From NCBI GenBank assembly GCA_036268995.1, contig DATATB010000140.1, positions 1 to 64,000 on the forward strand: a stretch of 64,000 nt of DNA, given 5' to 3'. The translations under genes and the position numbers were made by a program. This stretch comes from DATATB01 sp036268995. GTDB lineage: Bacteria; Planctomycetota; Planctomycetia; Pirellulales; PNKZ01. The notes beneath the pieces were generated by a model, which did not search any database, was not told the DNA's origin, and was given only the letters and a program-made list of their open reading frames with translations. Of this stretch, positions 1 to 7,854 are shown piece after piece; within the stretch, counting starts at the first letter, position 1, and the number at the start of each line of letters is the position of its first letter.

Positions 1-193
1 TGCCGTTTTTCGATCCCAGGTCCCGGACGACCAGCGTTCCGTCGATCGTCTCCAACCGGCAATGCTCGTGGCTCACCCAGCGATCGGCAAGCTGCACGCC
101 CGCCACGGGGCTGCGGCCCATGACGACCGGAAACCGCTCCAAGCTGATCTCGCGGCCGCATTGCCATTCGTCGCCGACAAGCTTGATCTTCAT
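1..193 (-). CDS. FHA domain protein (5' part only, runs off the window)
   Basis: Sixty-four N-terminal residues are visible, ending at the window edge. They show the forkhead-associated core in order: GRS at residues 26-28, SHEHC at 41-45 and GSKNG at 60-64. These are the conserved phosphothreonine-binding loop residues of FHA domains, so the protein is expected to dock Ser/Thr-phosphorylated partners made by Hanks-type kinases. The ATG at 191-193 overlaps the stop of the upstream BON gene in an ATGA, which implies translational coupling. What follows the FHA domain cannot be seen. Confidence 0.85.
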   Translation of the reverse strand, partial: MKIKLVGDEWQCGREISLERFPVVMGRSPVAGVQLADRWVSHEHCRLETIDGTLVVRDLGSKNG

Positions 194-453
194 GCGATTG
201 CCGCCCCACTGACGACTTCAATGTGGTTCACCACGCGCTCGACGCCATTGACCTTGGCCACCAATTCTTGGGCCAACTGCTTGTGAAAAAAGGTGGCCAG
301 CCGGCCACGCAGCACCAAATCGCCCTCGACAAACTCGCAGCGCACGCGGCGCAGCGGAGCATACGAACTGCCGCGCAAGCGAGCCAATGCGGCTTCGGGC
401 GCAGATTTCGACACAGGCAGAGCCATTGCGCCCTGCGAAACACGTTGAGACAT
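190..453 (-). CDS. small BON domain protein
   Basis: This 87-residue protein is almost entirely one BON domain (about residues 20-82), with the family pattern of a small alpha/beta unit ending in a V-x-G-V-x-x-V-x-N-x-I segment. BON domains are often found in envelope or membrane-associated proteins and are thought to bind lipid or other hydrophobic surfaces. I chose the ATG at 451-453 because AAGGAA lies about ten bases upstream; a longer reading frame exists but has no such site and a non-domain N-terminus. There is no signal peptide. It is coupled by ATGA to the FHA gene, suggesting the two products act together. Confidence 0.7.
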   Translation of the reverse strand: MSQRVSQGAMALPVSKSAPEAALARLRGSSYAPLRRVRCEFVEGDLVLRGRLATFFHKQLAQELVAKVNGVERVVNHIEVVSGAAIA

Positions 454-941
454 GGATACCGATTCCTTGGCAAGCGATGAGCGGGAAACAAACGCGGACG
501 TCACGGAGACAGGCAGTCGGCTGGCCTGGGACGGAAAGAGCACCTGCTCGCTGTGCGAAACACAGCATCGGCAAGCCTTCCGCGACCCAGCATTTTTTGC
601 CGTCGCCCGGCTGGTGGGAGTTGCCCGGTGTTGAAGTGCCCCCTGGAAGCCGTCCGTTGCAGGCAGCACCAGCAATCACTTCTAAAAACCGAAGCAACTT
701 GCCCCAAATCTTAGTCAATTTCGGGGGGCCGTCAACAAGCTTCTAGGACTAATTTTTCTCGTCCTCATAGGTGAGCCCCAGGACGTTAGTCGGGGAGTCC
801 CAGTGAGTCCCAGCGCTCACGCGGGGTATAACATTTGCAAGCCCGGCCGGCTTCCACTCCATGGCCGGCGATTCATCTTGCCGGCGCGGCCAACGTGCCG
901 CTGCCACGACGCACACCAATCCATGACGAAGGGGTAACGCA
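454..941. other. intergenic stretch without a supported gene
   Basis: This 488-base gap separates the leftward BON-FHA pair from the rightward gene at 942. Open frames cross it on both strands but none has a family signature or a ribosome site. A TATAAC at 827-832 could be a -10 box for the gene at 942, but no convincing -35 box lies at the right distance. The 775-825 part has repeated GTCCCAG/GAGTCCC words that resemble the inverted repeats found elsewhere in the window. Confidence 0.4.
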
Positions 942-1340
942 ATGCGAAAGACTTTGATCGGAGTTGCAGCTTGTTTGCTGGTCGTGGTGGCTGTGGTCGT
1001 CGCCACGGGCGTGAAAGCCGGCCCCGAGTACGACCTGCGGTGCGGAGCAATTTCGACGGCCGGTTTTGCCCTGCTCAAGTTCGACATGAATTCCGGCCGT
1101 TCGTGGGTCGCGCTGCAAACCCACGAGTGGAAGAGCGTGCAAGAGCCTGCGACGCCGCCGGGCGGGACCTACGACGTGCATGTTGAGCAATACGCCACCA
1201 AGGACGCGGCCGGCAAAGACACGACCGAGTGGCAGATGTTTCGCATCAACAAGACCACCGGCCAATCCTGGGTCCTCATGAGCCGCGGCGACCCCGGCAA
1301 GCAAGAAAGCCGCTGGCAAGAAATCGCAGAAGCAAAATAA
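942..1340 (+). CDS. small secreted or membrane-anchored protein of unknown function
   Basis: The 132-residue product begins with a hydrophobic N-terminus (about residues 5-22) ending near VKAGPEY, which could be a signal peptide or a membrane anchor. The body contains two copies of a short motif, SGRSWVAL near residue 52 and TGQSWVLM near residue 106, each preceded by a (F/R)-(D/I)-x-N-(K/S) segment. This duplicated pattern suggests two small beta units. Related D-x-x-T-G-x-T-W words occur in other uncharacterised bacterial secreted proteins. I do not recognise a named family. The gene stands alone on the plus strand. Confidence 0.65.
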   Translation: MRKTLIGVAACLLVVVAVVVATGVKAGPEYDLRCGAISTAGFALLKFDMNSGRSWVALQTHEWKSVQEPATPPGGTYDVHVEQYATKDAAGKDTTEWQMFRINKTTGQSWVLMSRGDPGKQESRWQEIAEAK

Positions 1341-1430
1341 GCGGCGGCAGCAACGACGATCGGGCGCGTGCCGAAGGCGTCGTCAATAGCTAGGCTTGGG
1401 ACGTGTCGCCCAAGCATGGTCACCCGTCGA

Positions 1431-2165
1431 TCATTTGCGCGAGCGGTCGATCAACGCGCCAACGACTGCTCCGATCAACACGCAGGCAACACTTACAGTC
1501 ATCGCCCATCGGTTGCGGCTCCAGTCGATCCCGGCGTCGCGCAGTACCGGAAGCAGGCTGGGGGCCGCTGCTCGGAAGGCGAGCGAGCCAACCACGGCAA
1601 ATCCCAAAGTGCAGGCAAACGCCACGCTTCGCGGCCGCTGCCTGCTATCCGTGGGGGCGGCCTTTCGAGCGCGGTGGCTCGCGCTATCTGCCTCGAAATT
1701 TTCAATCCCGCCGCCGGTGCGATCCCTGAATTCGTCCATGTGCACGGACACGTACTCGGCCAGCTTTTCCCAGACCAAATCATCACCGGCGGGCTCGGCC
1801 GCGTATTTGAAAAACTCGTGCTCCGACTCGAGTTCACCCAGAAACTGATTCCGCTTTTCCCGGTGGAGGTGCGGATCCGGGAACGGAAACATCGCCGCAG
1901 TTTTTTCGATACAGTCCGCGACGTTCGAGGCACCGATCGTGCGGTATACGTCGACGAAGTAGGAATACGGTTGCTCTTCTGGCCAATTTGCCTCATAGAA
2001 GTATTGGAGCGCGCCGTTATCGATCACCCCTTGGGCCGCGTAGATCGTCGCGACAACCTGAAACGGCCGCGGCAGGCCAGCTATCTTTTCGCCCTGTTCT
2101 CGATAGGCTTCAAAAGCACGCTTAGACGCGATATCGAGCACTTCTTGCAAGTGAGGATTCAGCAC
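1431..2165 (-). CDS. DMP19/DUF4375-like protein with C-terminal membrane segments
   Basis: The first 140 residues match the general shape of the DMP19 (DUF4375) family: an N-terminal helix, then an N-G-A-L-Q-Y-F-Y stretch around residues 50-57 and a helical V-x-V-Y-R-x-I-G-A segment. DMP19 proteins have been described as DNA mimics in Neisseria, but most members are uncharacterised. Unlike the usual soluble members, this protein continues into a basic linker and two hydrophobic segments (about residues 178-200 and 219-239), so it is probably attached to the membrane. No operon partner is visible; the tRNA-Arg gene lies 55 bases upstream on the same strand. Confidence 0.6.
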   Translation of the reverse strand: MLNPHLQEVLDIASKRAFEAYREQGEKIAGLPRPFQVVATIYAAQGVIDNGALQYFYEANWPEEQPYSYFVDVYRTIGASNVADCIEKTAAMFPFPDPHLHREKRNQFLGELESEHEFFKYAAEPAGDDLVWEKLAEYVSVHMDEFRDRTGGGIENFEADSASHRARKAAPTDSRQRPRSVAFACTLGFAVVGSLAFRAAAPSLLPVLRDAGIDWSRNRWAMTVSVACVLIGAVVGALIDRSRK

Positions 2166-2220
2166 CGGCGCCGCACCGAGTTGGATGGCGTATGGCCGCG
2201 CATATTTGACGCAAATGAAG

Positions 2221-2293
<73 letters not shown>

Positions 2294-2488
2294 GTTTTGC
2301 TGGCAGTCGAGTTGCAGTTCAACCTTTCAAAACGAGCGAACAAGACCAGCATTATGGCACTCGTCGAGCTTCGGATGAAGAGGGGAGCGACGAGGGCGAG
2401 GGGAAATCCCTGGGGAAACGTAGGCTTGTTTCCGCGTTTGAGGTGCAAGGCGTGATCGGTCCGTTGTGGCCCAAGGCCGGGCCGGCGA

Positions 2489-3409
2489 TTAACGGGCGCG
2501 GGTGCGGCGGCTGGGGCTGGGTGGCTGCTCGTGGATTTGCTGCGGCTCGAGGCCGTGGATGTAGTTGGAGATGAGGTGGTCGGTGATGCCTTGTAGAAAG
2601 CTTTTGCCGCGAGTGGCGATGGCGCGGGCGACGGCTTGCTTGTGCCAGGGCTCGATGTCGGCGTCGAGGCTGATGGCGCCGTCGCGGTCGATGTACACGA
2701 GCGTGTTCACGTGGCCGTAACAGGGAGCTTGCTCGGCCATCTGTTCCAGTCGGCGAAGCAGCTTTTGATTGGTCGATAAGGCCCGCTTGGGCAGCAGCCG
2801 CTTCACCGAGGTCAGCGGCACTTCGGGCACGATGTCGAGGCGATTGACAACGCGGTAGGTGGGCAGCGCGTAGCCGGAACAAAAGGTCGCATCGCCGACG
2901 CGCGGCGCGCCGAACGTATATGTCGCGACCGGCGGGCGGCCCAGCGTTGCCAGGCGCCAGGCGGTCAGCACTGCCAAGGCGCCGCCCATCGAATGGCCGG
3001 TGACGAACAGCGGCTTGTCCTGCGCTTCTTCCAGAATGCTTTCGATCTGGCCCCAACTGCGGCGGAGCACGGAACTGAATCCGTGATGGACGCGGCCTTC
3101 GTATTCGCCGCACTCGACCAGCCGCACGACGACGTCCGTCAGCCAGTTGGGCAGCGTCACGGGATCCGTGCCGCGGAAGGCGAGGATGGCGTGCGTGTCG
3201 CAAACGCCCAGAAACCCACGGGTGCGCGTGACCTTGTGGCGGAACGCGGCCGTCTTCAGCCCCAGCCGCTCGTCAGCGGCACGGCCGGGCGAGCGGTGAT
3301 AAGCAACGTCCGACGCGTGCGCCAGGTAGAGGGCGTTGGTGCGGTTGAACGACGGATCGTTCGGATGGAATGGCAGCGGCGTTTCGCGATGATCGGGAGT
3401 GCGTGACAT
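2489..3409 (-). CDS. class 3 lipase family protein
   Basis: This alpha/beta hydrolase of 306 residues carries the lipase class 3 signatures: RGTDP at 79-83 (oxyanion region), the nucleophile elbow GHSMGG at 138-143 (Ser140), a likely acid at Asp192 in NRLDIVPEVP, and a C-terminal DHLISNYI in which His278 would complete the triad. The family hydrolyses acylglycerols or related lipids. There is no signal peptide, so it is probably cytoplasmic. It is last in a leftward row after an acyltransferase and a PAP2-type enzyme, which suggests glycerolipid turnover. A 67-base gap with a hairpin separates it from the PAP2 gene. The tail of about 20 residues is low-complexity and basic. Confidence 0.85.
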   Translation of the reverse strand: MSRTPDHRETPLPFHPNDPSFNRTNALYLAHASDVAYHRSPGRAADERLGLKTAAFRHKVTRTRGFLGVCDTHAILAFRGTDPVTLPNWLTDVVVRLVECGEYEGRVHHGFSSVLRRSWGQIESILEEAQDKPLFVTGHSMGGALAVLTAWRLATLGRPPVATYTFGAPRVGDATFCSGYALPTYRVVNRLDIVPEVPLTSVKRLLPKRALSTNQKLLRRLEQMAEQAPCYGHVNTLVYIDRDGAISLDADIEPWHKQAVARAIATRGKSFLQGITDHLISNYIHGLEPQQIHEQPPSPSRRTRAR

Positions 3410-3428
3410 TTCAGTGCCGTTTTTCTCG

Positions 3429-3461
3429 GGCCCTCACCCTGCCCTCTCCCGCGGGGAGAGG
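3429..3461. repeat. CCTCTCCC-type intergenic hairpin
   Basis: CCTCTCCC (3443-3450) and GGGAGAGG (3454-3461) form a perfect eight-base-pair stem with a three-base loop, preceded by CCCTCACCCTG. The same core is found inside the kinase gene at 45462-45484 and, in variant form, at 44568-44588. It lies between the PAP2 and lipase genes. Confidence 0.7.
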
Positions 3462-3476
3462 AGTTGCCGTCGATCC

Positions 3477-4142
3477 TTACCCGACCCAGTTGCGGATGGT
3501 CGCGTCTACCCACGGCGCGACGGTGCCGCCGAGAGAATAGACCCACAGGGCGCAGACGATCCCGGTGAACACGTCCATCGTGTAATGCGCACGCAGCACG
3601 AGGACCGTGGCTGCTTCGAAGATGGCAATCAACGATCCGACCGCCAGCCCCCACGGGCCCCAATCGCCTGCCAGCGTGGCCGCACTGTACACGGCGATCG
3701 CCGTGTGGCCGGAGAAAAACAAGTCGTTGGCCGTGCCATAAGTGACCAGCACGGCGGGCACGCCCGGATAACGCCACACCATGCCGACCGGAGCCGGCAG
3801 CGGGCACAGCACCTGGCAGATCTGGCGCAGCGCGAAGAGCATCGCCAGCCCCAGGAACGGCCGGAACGACTCGCCGAAGATCGCCGTGCAGAGCAGGTAG
3901 GCGCCGAGCAAGTCGATGACCAGCGACGAAATGATCAGCAGCCGATTGCCGGCCGCCAGGTTGGTCGCATAGCGGTGGTGAAGCCGAGCGGTGAGCACGT
4001 GCATGCCGTCGGTCAGCGGAACTTCGTAGGCGACCTTGGGGACGCGTTTGGCGAGAAAGGCCTGCGACCAGTACCACGCGAGGATGCCGGCGATGACCAG
4101 CCCGAACCGCACGCCGATCACTGGCCAAGGTGCAATCAGCAT
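3477..4142 (-). CDS. PAP2/sphingomyelin-synthase-like membrane phosphatase
   Basis: The 221-residue protein is an integral membrane protein with about five or six hydrophobic segments. Residues 144-148 read SGHTA and residues 185-190 AHYTMD, which match the second and third catalytic motifs of the PAP2 superfamily, in particular the C-terminal PAP2 domain of sphingomyelin-synthase-like proteins (His146 and His186 as expected catalytic residues, Asp190 as support). The family removes or transfers phosphate-linked head groups on lipids. Its ATG lies inside the end of the upstream acyltransferase gene (seven-base overlap), so the two are coupled. The substrate cannot be told from the sequence. 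Confidence 0.75.
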   Translation of the reverse strand: MLIAPWPVIGVRFGLVIAGILAWYWSQAFLAKRVPKVAYEVPLTDGMHVLTARLHHRYATNLAAGNRLLIISSLVIDLLGAYLLCTAIFGESFRPFLGLAMLFALRQICQVLCPLPAPVGMVWRYPGVPAVLVTYGTANDLFFSGHTAIAVYSAATLAGDWGPWGLAVGSLIAIFEAATVLVLRAHYTMDVFTGIVCALWVYSLGGTVAPWVDATIRNWVG

Positions 4143-5332
4143 GGTGCCGCCCCCGCGGGAATTCCCAGCATGCTGCGCAACTGCCCTTCGATTGCCGCCA
4201 TCAGCGGGTCGCTTTCACCGCGTGCTTCGCGACCAGTGCTGACTTCGATGGCGTCGCCGACGGTGACCCGGACTTCGACCGGCCCGTGCACCGTGACTTT
4301 GCCGGTCAGATCTTCTTCGAATCGTTCGACCGTTTCAATGATCCGGCCCTGGGGCGCATCCTCGCTGATGTAGCCGGGCGGATAATGGTAGAGCTGTTGC
4401 GCGAGGTCGGCATCGCCCAGCAGCCGCCAGCGCCGGGCTTTTTCTTCTTCGGAGATCTCGCCTTTGATCATATCCGGCAGAATCGCCGTGCGCAGGCGCT
4501 TGACGCGTGCCACGGGATGGCCGCTGCCGTTGGCGTTGACCCATTCAGCCTCCAGGGGCTTGAGGATTGCATCGATGAGCCTGGCGACCCGCTCGTCGAT
4601 GGTGCCCTCTTGCGTGTGGCCGAGATACTGAAGTTCCTTGAGCGCGAGCAGGCCGTCGCCGACTTTGCGAAACCGCTCGACGAGCGGAATGCCGCGGCTG
4701 GGGCGCCAGGTCAAGCGCGTTTCGATTTCGTCCAGCATCCGCGCGGCGGCCGATTCGACGTCGAAGGGGAACGCGTAGCGAATCGCGACGGGATGCACGA
4801 CGACCTGCTTGTTCTCCTTCGCGCGTTTCTTGGCGGCCTGGCGGGCGATCAGGGCCGTGCCCTCGAGCATGGGCGTGAGACGGTCGTTCGTGCGCGAGAT
4901 GTGACCTTCGGGAAAAATCACGAGCGGCCGCTGGGCCGTTTCGAGGATTTCGATCGACGTCTGCACCGCCTGCTTGTCCATACCTTCGCGGTAGATCGAA
5001 AACGCGCCGGCCCGGCGAAGCAGGAAGGCCTGAAGCTTGTTGCCCATAAACAAGTGGGCACTCGCGACGACGAAAACCGGCCGACCGACCTGCCGGGCCA
5101 GCAGGCTCACTACGAATGGGTCTTCGTCGCGGCAGTGGTTCGGCGTAATGAGGATGCCGTGGCCGGCGGCGATCGAAGCGCTGAGTTTCTCGGCGCCGAC
5201 GATTTCGACCTTCGCCACGCCGTAGCGGCGACGCAGGTAGCGCGGGACATACAAATACATGGCCCGCGGCCAGAGCGTCCCGCGATAGGGCGGGACCGGG
5301 ACATAGGGTTTGTCCGACACCACGGAGGTCAT
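4136..5332 (-). CDS. PlsC-like 1-acyl-glycerol-3-phosphate acyltransferase domain protein
   Basis: Residues 65-71 read NHCRDED, fitting the HX4D acyltransferase motif (His66, Asp71), and FPEG at 140-143 is the second conserved block that binds the glycerol-phosphate acceptor. The protein of 398 residues is longer than typical PlsC (about 240), with a C-terminal half after residue 220 that has no recognisable motif. It probably acylates lysophosphatidate or another lysolipid at the inner membrane. It is the first gene of the leftward lipid cluster. On the upstream side a TATACT (5381-5386 on the plus map) may be the -10 box. Confidence 0.75.
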   Translation of the reverse strand: MTSVVSDKPYVPVPPYRGTLWPRAMYLYVPRYLRRRYGVAKVEIVGAEKLSASIAAGHGILITPNHCRDEDPFVVSLLARQVGRPVFVVASAHLFMGNKLQAFLLRRAGAFSIYREGMDKQAVQTSIEILETAQRPLVIFPEGHISRTNDRLTPMLEGTALIARQAAKKRAKENKQVVVHPVAIRYAFPFDVESAAARMLDEIETRLTWRPSRGIPLVERFRKVGDGLLALKELQYLGHTQEGTIDERVARLIDAILKPLEAEWVNANGSGHPVARVKRLRTAILPDMIKGEISEEEKARRWRLLGDADLAQQLYHYPPGYISEDAPQGRIIETVERFEEDLTGKVTVHGPVEVRVTVGDAIEVSTGREARGESDPLMAAIEGQLRSMLGIPAGAAPC

Positions 5333-5390
5333 GAATCAAGCCAACTTGCAGAACCCGGGATGCACAGCCAGTGGCCGCACAGTATAGCAA

Positions 5391-5452
5391 GTTGTCCGTG
5401 GTCCGTTGTCCGTGGTCCGTTGCAACTGACAACTGACCACGGACAACTGACC
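5391..5452. repeat. GTCCGTGGTCCGTTG-type intergenic inverted repeat
   Basis: The left part is two tandem copies of GTTGTCCGTGGTCC; the right part, CAACTGACCACGGACAACTGACC, is its imperfect reverse complement. Shorter relatives lie at 12301-12331 and 39158-39228. On the minus strand this block directly precedes a TATACT at 5381-5386, so it would fall in the -35 region of any promoter for the acyltransferase gene. Confidence 0.65.
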
Positions 5453-5461
5453 AATGACCCC

Positions 5462-7060
5462 TCAGAACTTCCGCTCGTCGGGCTGTGGCGGGGTCCATTG
5501 GTAGAGCCAGGTCTCGGTTAACGGGCGACCGGCGGAGCGCAGATAAAGTCGCAGATCGATCGGCTCGGTGCTGGTGTCGGTGGGCCGAAGATCGAAAATC
5601 GCCCGCCAACCGCTGATGGCCGTCAAGGGACGCGCCGAGGGAATCTCGATCGTGCCGCGCGAGGCATGAATCACCGGCTCGACCTTGGCGTCGGCCGAGA
5701 GCGAAGCCAGCTCGCCGCCGGCAAAGTCGACGACAAAGCGGCGCGAATAGTGCTTTCGCGGCTGCCCGACCACGCCGCCGATGCCCGTCCGGGTTGCTCG
5801 CACGGTGGCCAGTGGGGACTGCACGGGCGGCTTCGCACCCCACGACAAGCGGTAGGAGAATGCCAGCTCTCGCTGCGGTTGCGGCGACTCGGCCGGATGC
5901 CAGAAGGCGACGATGTTGTCGAACGTTTCGTCGGGAGTGGGGATTTCGACCAACTGCACGGAACCGCGGCCCCAGCCTTTGCCGGCCGGGCTGGCCTTGG
6001 GTTCAACCCACACGCTCGGCCTGCGATCGTAAAACGCGCCGTCGTCTTGATAGTGGTCGAAATTGCGATCGCGCTGGAGCAGTCCGAAGCCGCGCGGATT
6101 GTCGTCGAAAAAGGAATTCAATCGCACGACCGTGGGATCCACCAGCGGCCGCCAGATGCGTTCGCCGGCGCCGGTCCACAGCGCCAGGCCGTCGGAATCG
6201 TGGATCTCAGGACGAAAGTCGGCGCTGACGCGACGATCGTTTTCGCCACAAAGGAACATGCTGGTGAGCGGCGCGATGCCCAGGTGCTCGATCGGCCGGC
6301 GCGGATAAATCGCCGCGTCGATGTCCATCGTCAGCGTTTCGCCCGGCGCGATCGTAAACCGATACGCGCCGCTGACGCTGGGAGAATCGAGCAAGGCGTA
6401 GAGCGTCATGCTGGTGGCGCCCGGCTGGGGCCGCTCGAACCAGAAGGCGGTAAAGATCGGAAACTCTTCGGGCGTGGGCAGTCCGCAATCGATCGCCAGG
6501 CCCCGCGCCGACATGCCGTATTGCCGGCTGCCGCCGACGGCGCGGAAGTAGCTCGCGCCCTGGAAGGCCGCGACGTCGCGCTTCCAATCGGTATGAAACA
6601 GCAGTTGAAAGCCGGCAAAGCCCAGCGACGCCGGCAGCTTCTGGCCATCCACGCCGCTATCTCCATAGTCGAACAGCGCCCGGTCATAAGGCAAGGGACG
6701 CGCCCGGCCGTCGACCACCTCGAACATTTTCACCGGCACTTTGTTGTACAGCCCTAGATGAAAGAACTGGATGCGAAAATTCACTGCCTCATTTCGCCAC
6801 AATGCATGCGCGCCTTTAAAGCGAATCGCTTGCATCTGATCCCAGTTCAGATGAGCAATCGGTTCGGGCAGCGTGCTGGGCGGCGGGCGATATGCCTGGG
6901 CGGCAATCGCCCGCGCGTGCTTCTTGAGCCCGGCAAAATCAAAGGCTTCCGAGCTAGCAGCCTGGGCGCCCGAGCGGTCGGCCGCCCAAATGGTTTGATC
7001 CGAATTTGCCGGCTTCACAGCGCATAACAGCGCCAGGATCAACAGCTTGCTGTGTTGCAT
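5462..7060 (-). CDS. opgG: glucan biosynthesis protein OpgG/OpgD family
   Basis: The product (532 residues) matches periplasmic MdoG/OpgG proteins, with the early L-x-W-D-Q-M-x-x-I-R-F segment, a long beta-sandwich region and a second Ig-like half near the C-terminus. In Proteobacteria OpgG and OpgD act in the periplasm on beta-glucans made by OpgH, giving osmoregulated periplasmic glucans. I chose the ATG at 7058-7060 because it opens a signal peptide (hydrophobic LLILALLCAV, cleavage near residues 18-20) and has AGGA six bases upstream; an open frame extends further but would bury the signal. It is divergent from the ORF-opgH pair 200 bases away. Confidence 0.85.
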   Translation of the reverse strand: MQHSKLLILALLCAVKPANSDQTIWAADRSGAQAASSEAFDFAGLKKHARAIAAQAYRPPPSTLPEPIAHLNWDQMQAIRFKGAHALWRNEAVNFRIQFFHLGLYNKVPVKMFEVVDGRARPLPYDRALFDYGDSGVDGQKLPASLGFAGFQLLFHTDWKRDVAAFQGASYFRAVGGSRQYGMSARGLAIDCGLPTPEEFPIFTAFWFERPQPGATSMTLYALLDSPSVSGAYRFTIAPGETLTMDIDAAIYPRRPIEHLGIAPLTSMFLCGENDRRVSADFRPEIHDSDGLALWTGAGERIWRPLVDPTVVRLNSFFDDNPRGFGLLQRDRNFDHYQDDGAFYDRRPSVWVEPKASPAGKGWGRGSVQLVEIPTPDETFDNIVAFWHPAESPQPQRELAFSYRLSWGAKPPVQSPLATVRATRTGIGGVVGQPRKHYSRRFVVDFAGGELASLSADAKVEPVIHASRGTIEIPSARPLTAISGWRAIFDLRPTDTSTEPIDLRLYLRSAGRPLTETWLYQWTPPQPDERKF

Positions 7061-7260
7061 TGTCCTGCTCGTCAAAGGATTAACGAAAAATCGTAAGGCA
7101 AGTTTGGCGGCCTGCACAGCAATTTGCGGGGCGAAACGCGAATTGTGAGGTTCGGACATCGTCGCTTTTTTTATTTGTCTCGGCATAGAGATTGCAAACG
7201 CCCTGGCACGTCGCGCACCGCAGTTCTTGTAGTGCGGTTTTCTTTGACGGAGTCTTTCAC
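7061..7260. promoter_or_regulatory. shared divergent control region of the opg genes
   Basis: This 200-base gap separates opgG (leftward) from the ORF-opgH pair (rightward), so it must hold both promoters or one for each side. It has an AT-rich core around 7164-7190. I could not place a clear -35/-10 pair. GGAG at 7246-7252 is the likely ribosome site for the GTG at 7261. Confidence 0.4.
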
Positions 7261-7854
7261 GTGCGATCACAATCGAATGACCGAGACGGCCGCGCCGCGC
7301 GGCGGCAGTTCGAGGAGCCGCAGATCAGTCTGGAAGCCCGAGCCGAGCGCGTCTTGGCCGAATATTTGCGCCACTGGGGCTTGCGCGATCCGACGACGAT
7401 TGCCACTCATTGCCGGCGCTGGGTACGAGAGGCGGTCGAGCATGCCGGCAGCGAGGCGCGTGCCCAGCCGGCCGCCGTGTATCGCGCCGCGGTGGAAGCG
7501 GCGATGGACGAAATCGACGGGTGGCTCGATCAGCTTGCCTCGCTCGCCTCGGCCAATCACGAAGAGGCAGCGGCGCGGCGCGGCATGCTGGCGATCGAAG
7601 TCCAAACCCTTATCGACAAGTACCCGGAGACGCTGCTGAAAAACGATGCGCTGCCGGCGCCGCTCGTGCAACATTTTCGCCGCGCATCGCATCCGGCCGT
7701 GCCGTCGGCGCATTACACCCCGATGCGTGCGCAACCGCTGGGGCAATTGGCCTCGCCCCTGACCTGGCAATGGTGGAAGCAGGGTACGAGCCGAATGCTA
7801 GCCTCGGCGGCATTGCGCCTGCATCTGATTTGGCCCGAGCGAGGCCAGGCATGA
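7261..7854 (+). CDS. uncharacterised helical protein coupled to opgH
   Basis: A 197-residue protein that is largely alpha-helical and acidic in its first two thirds, then Pro-rich with a basic, Trp-containing end (WQWWKQGTSRM). It has no signal peptide or membrane segment. The GTG at 7261 has GGAG about eight bases upstream and was preferred over an ATG at 7192, which has no ribosome site. The stop overlaps the opgH start as ATGA, so the two are translated together. It might stand in for the cytoplasmic N-terminal arm of proteobacterial OpgH, which is missing from the OpgH here; that is inference from position and length only. Confidence 0.7.
   Translation: MRSQSNDRDGRAARRQFEEPQISLEARAERVLAEYLRHWGLRDPTTIATHCRRWVREAVEHAGSEARAQPAAVYRAAVEAAMDEIDGWLDQLASLASANHEEAAARRGMLAIEVQTLIDKYPETLLKNDALPAPLVQHFRRASHPAVPSAHYTPMRAQPLGQLASPLTWQWWKQGTSRMLASAALRLHLIWPERGQA

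Noticed and set aside
218..718. A 166-residue minus-strand frame overlapping the BON gene
   Set aside because: Different frame from BON, no domain, composition of a shadow.
4130..5521. A 463-residue open frame opposite the acyltransferase
   Set aside because: No family motif; NHCRDED and FPEG on the minus strand show which strand is coding.
5666..6757. A 363-residue open frame opposite opgG
   Set aside because: Shadow of opgG; very rich in Arg and Gly, no start site.
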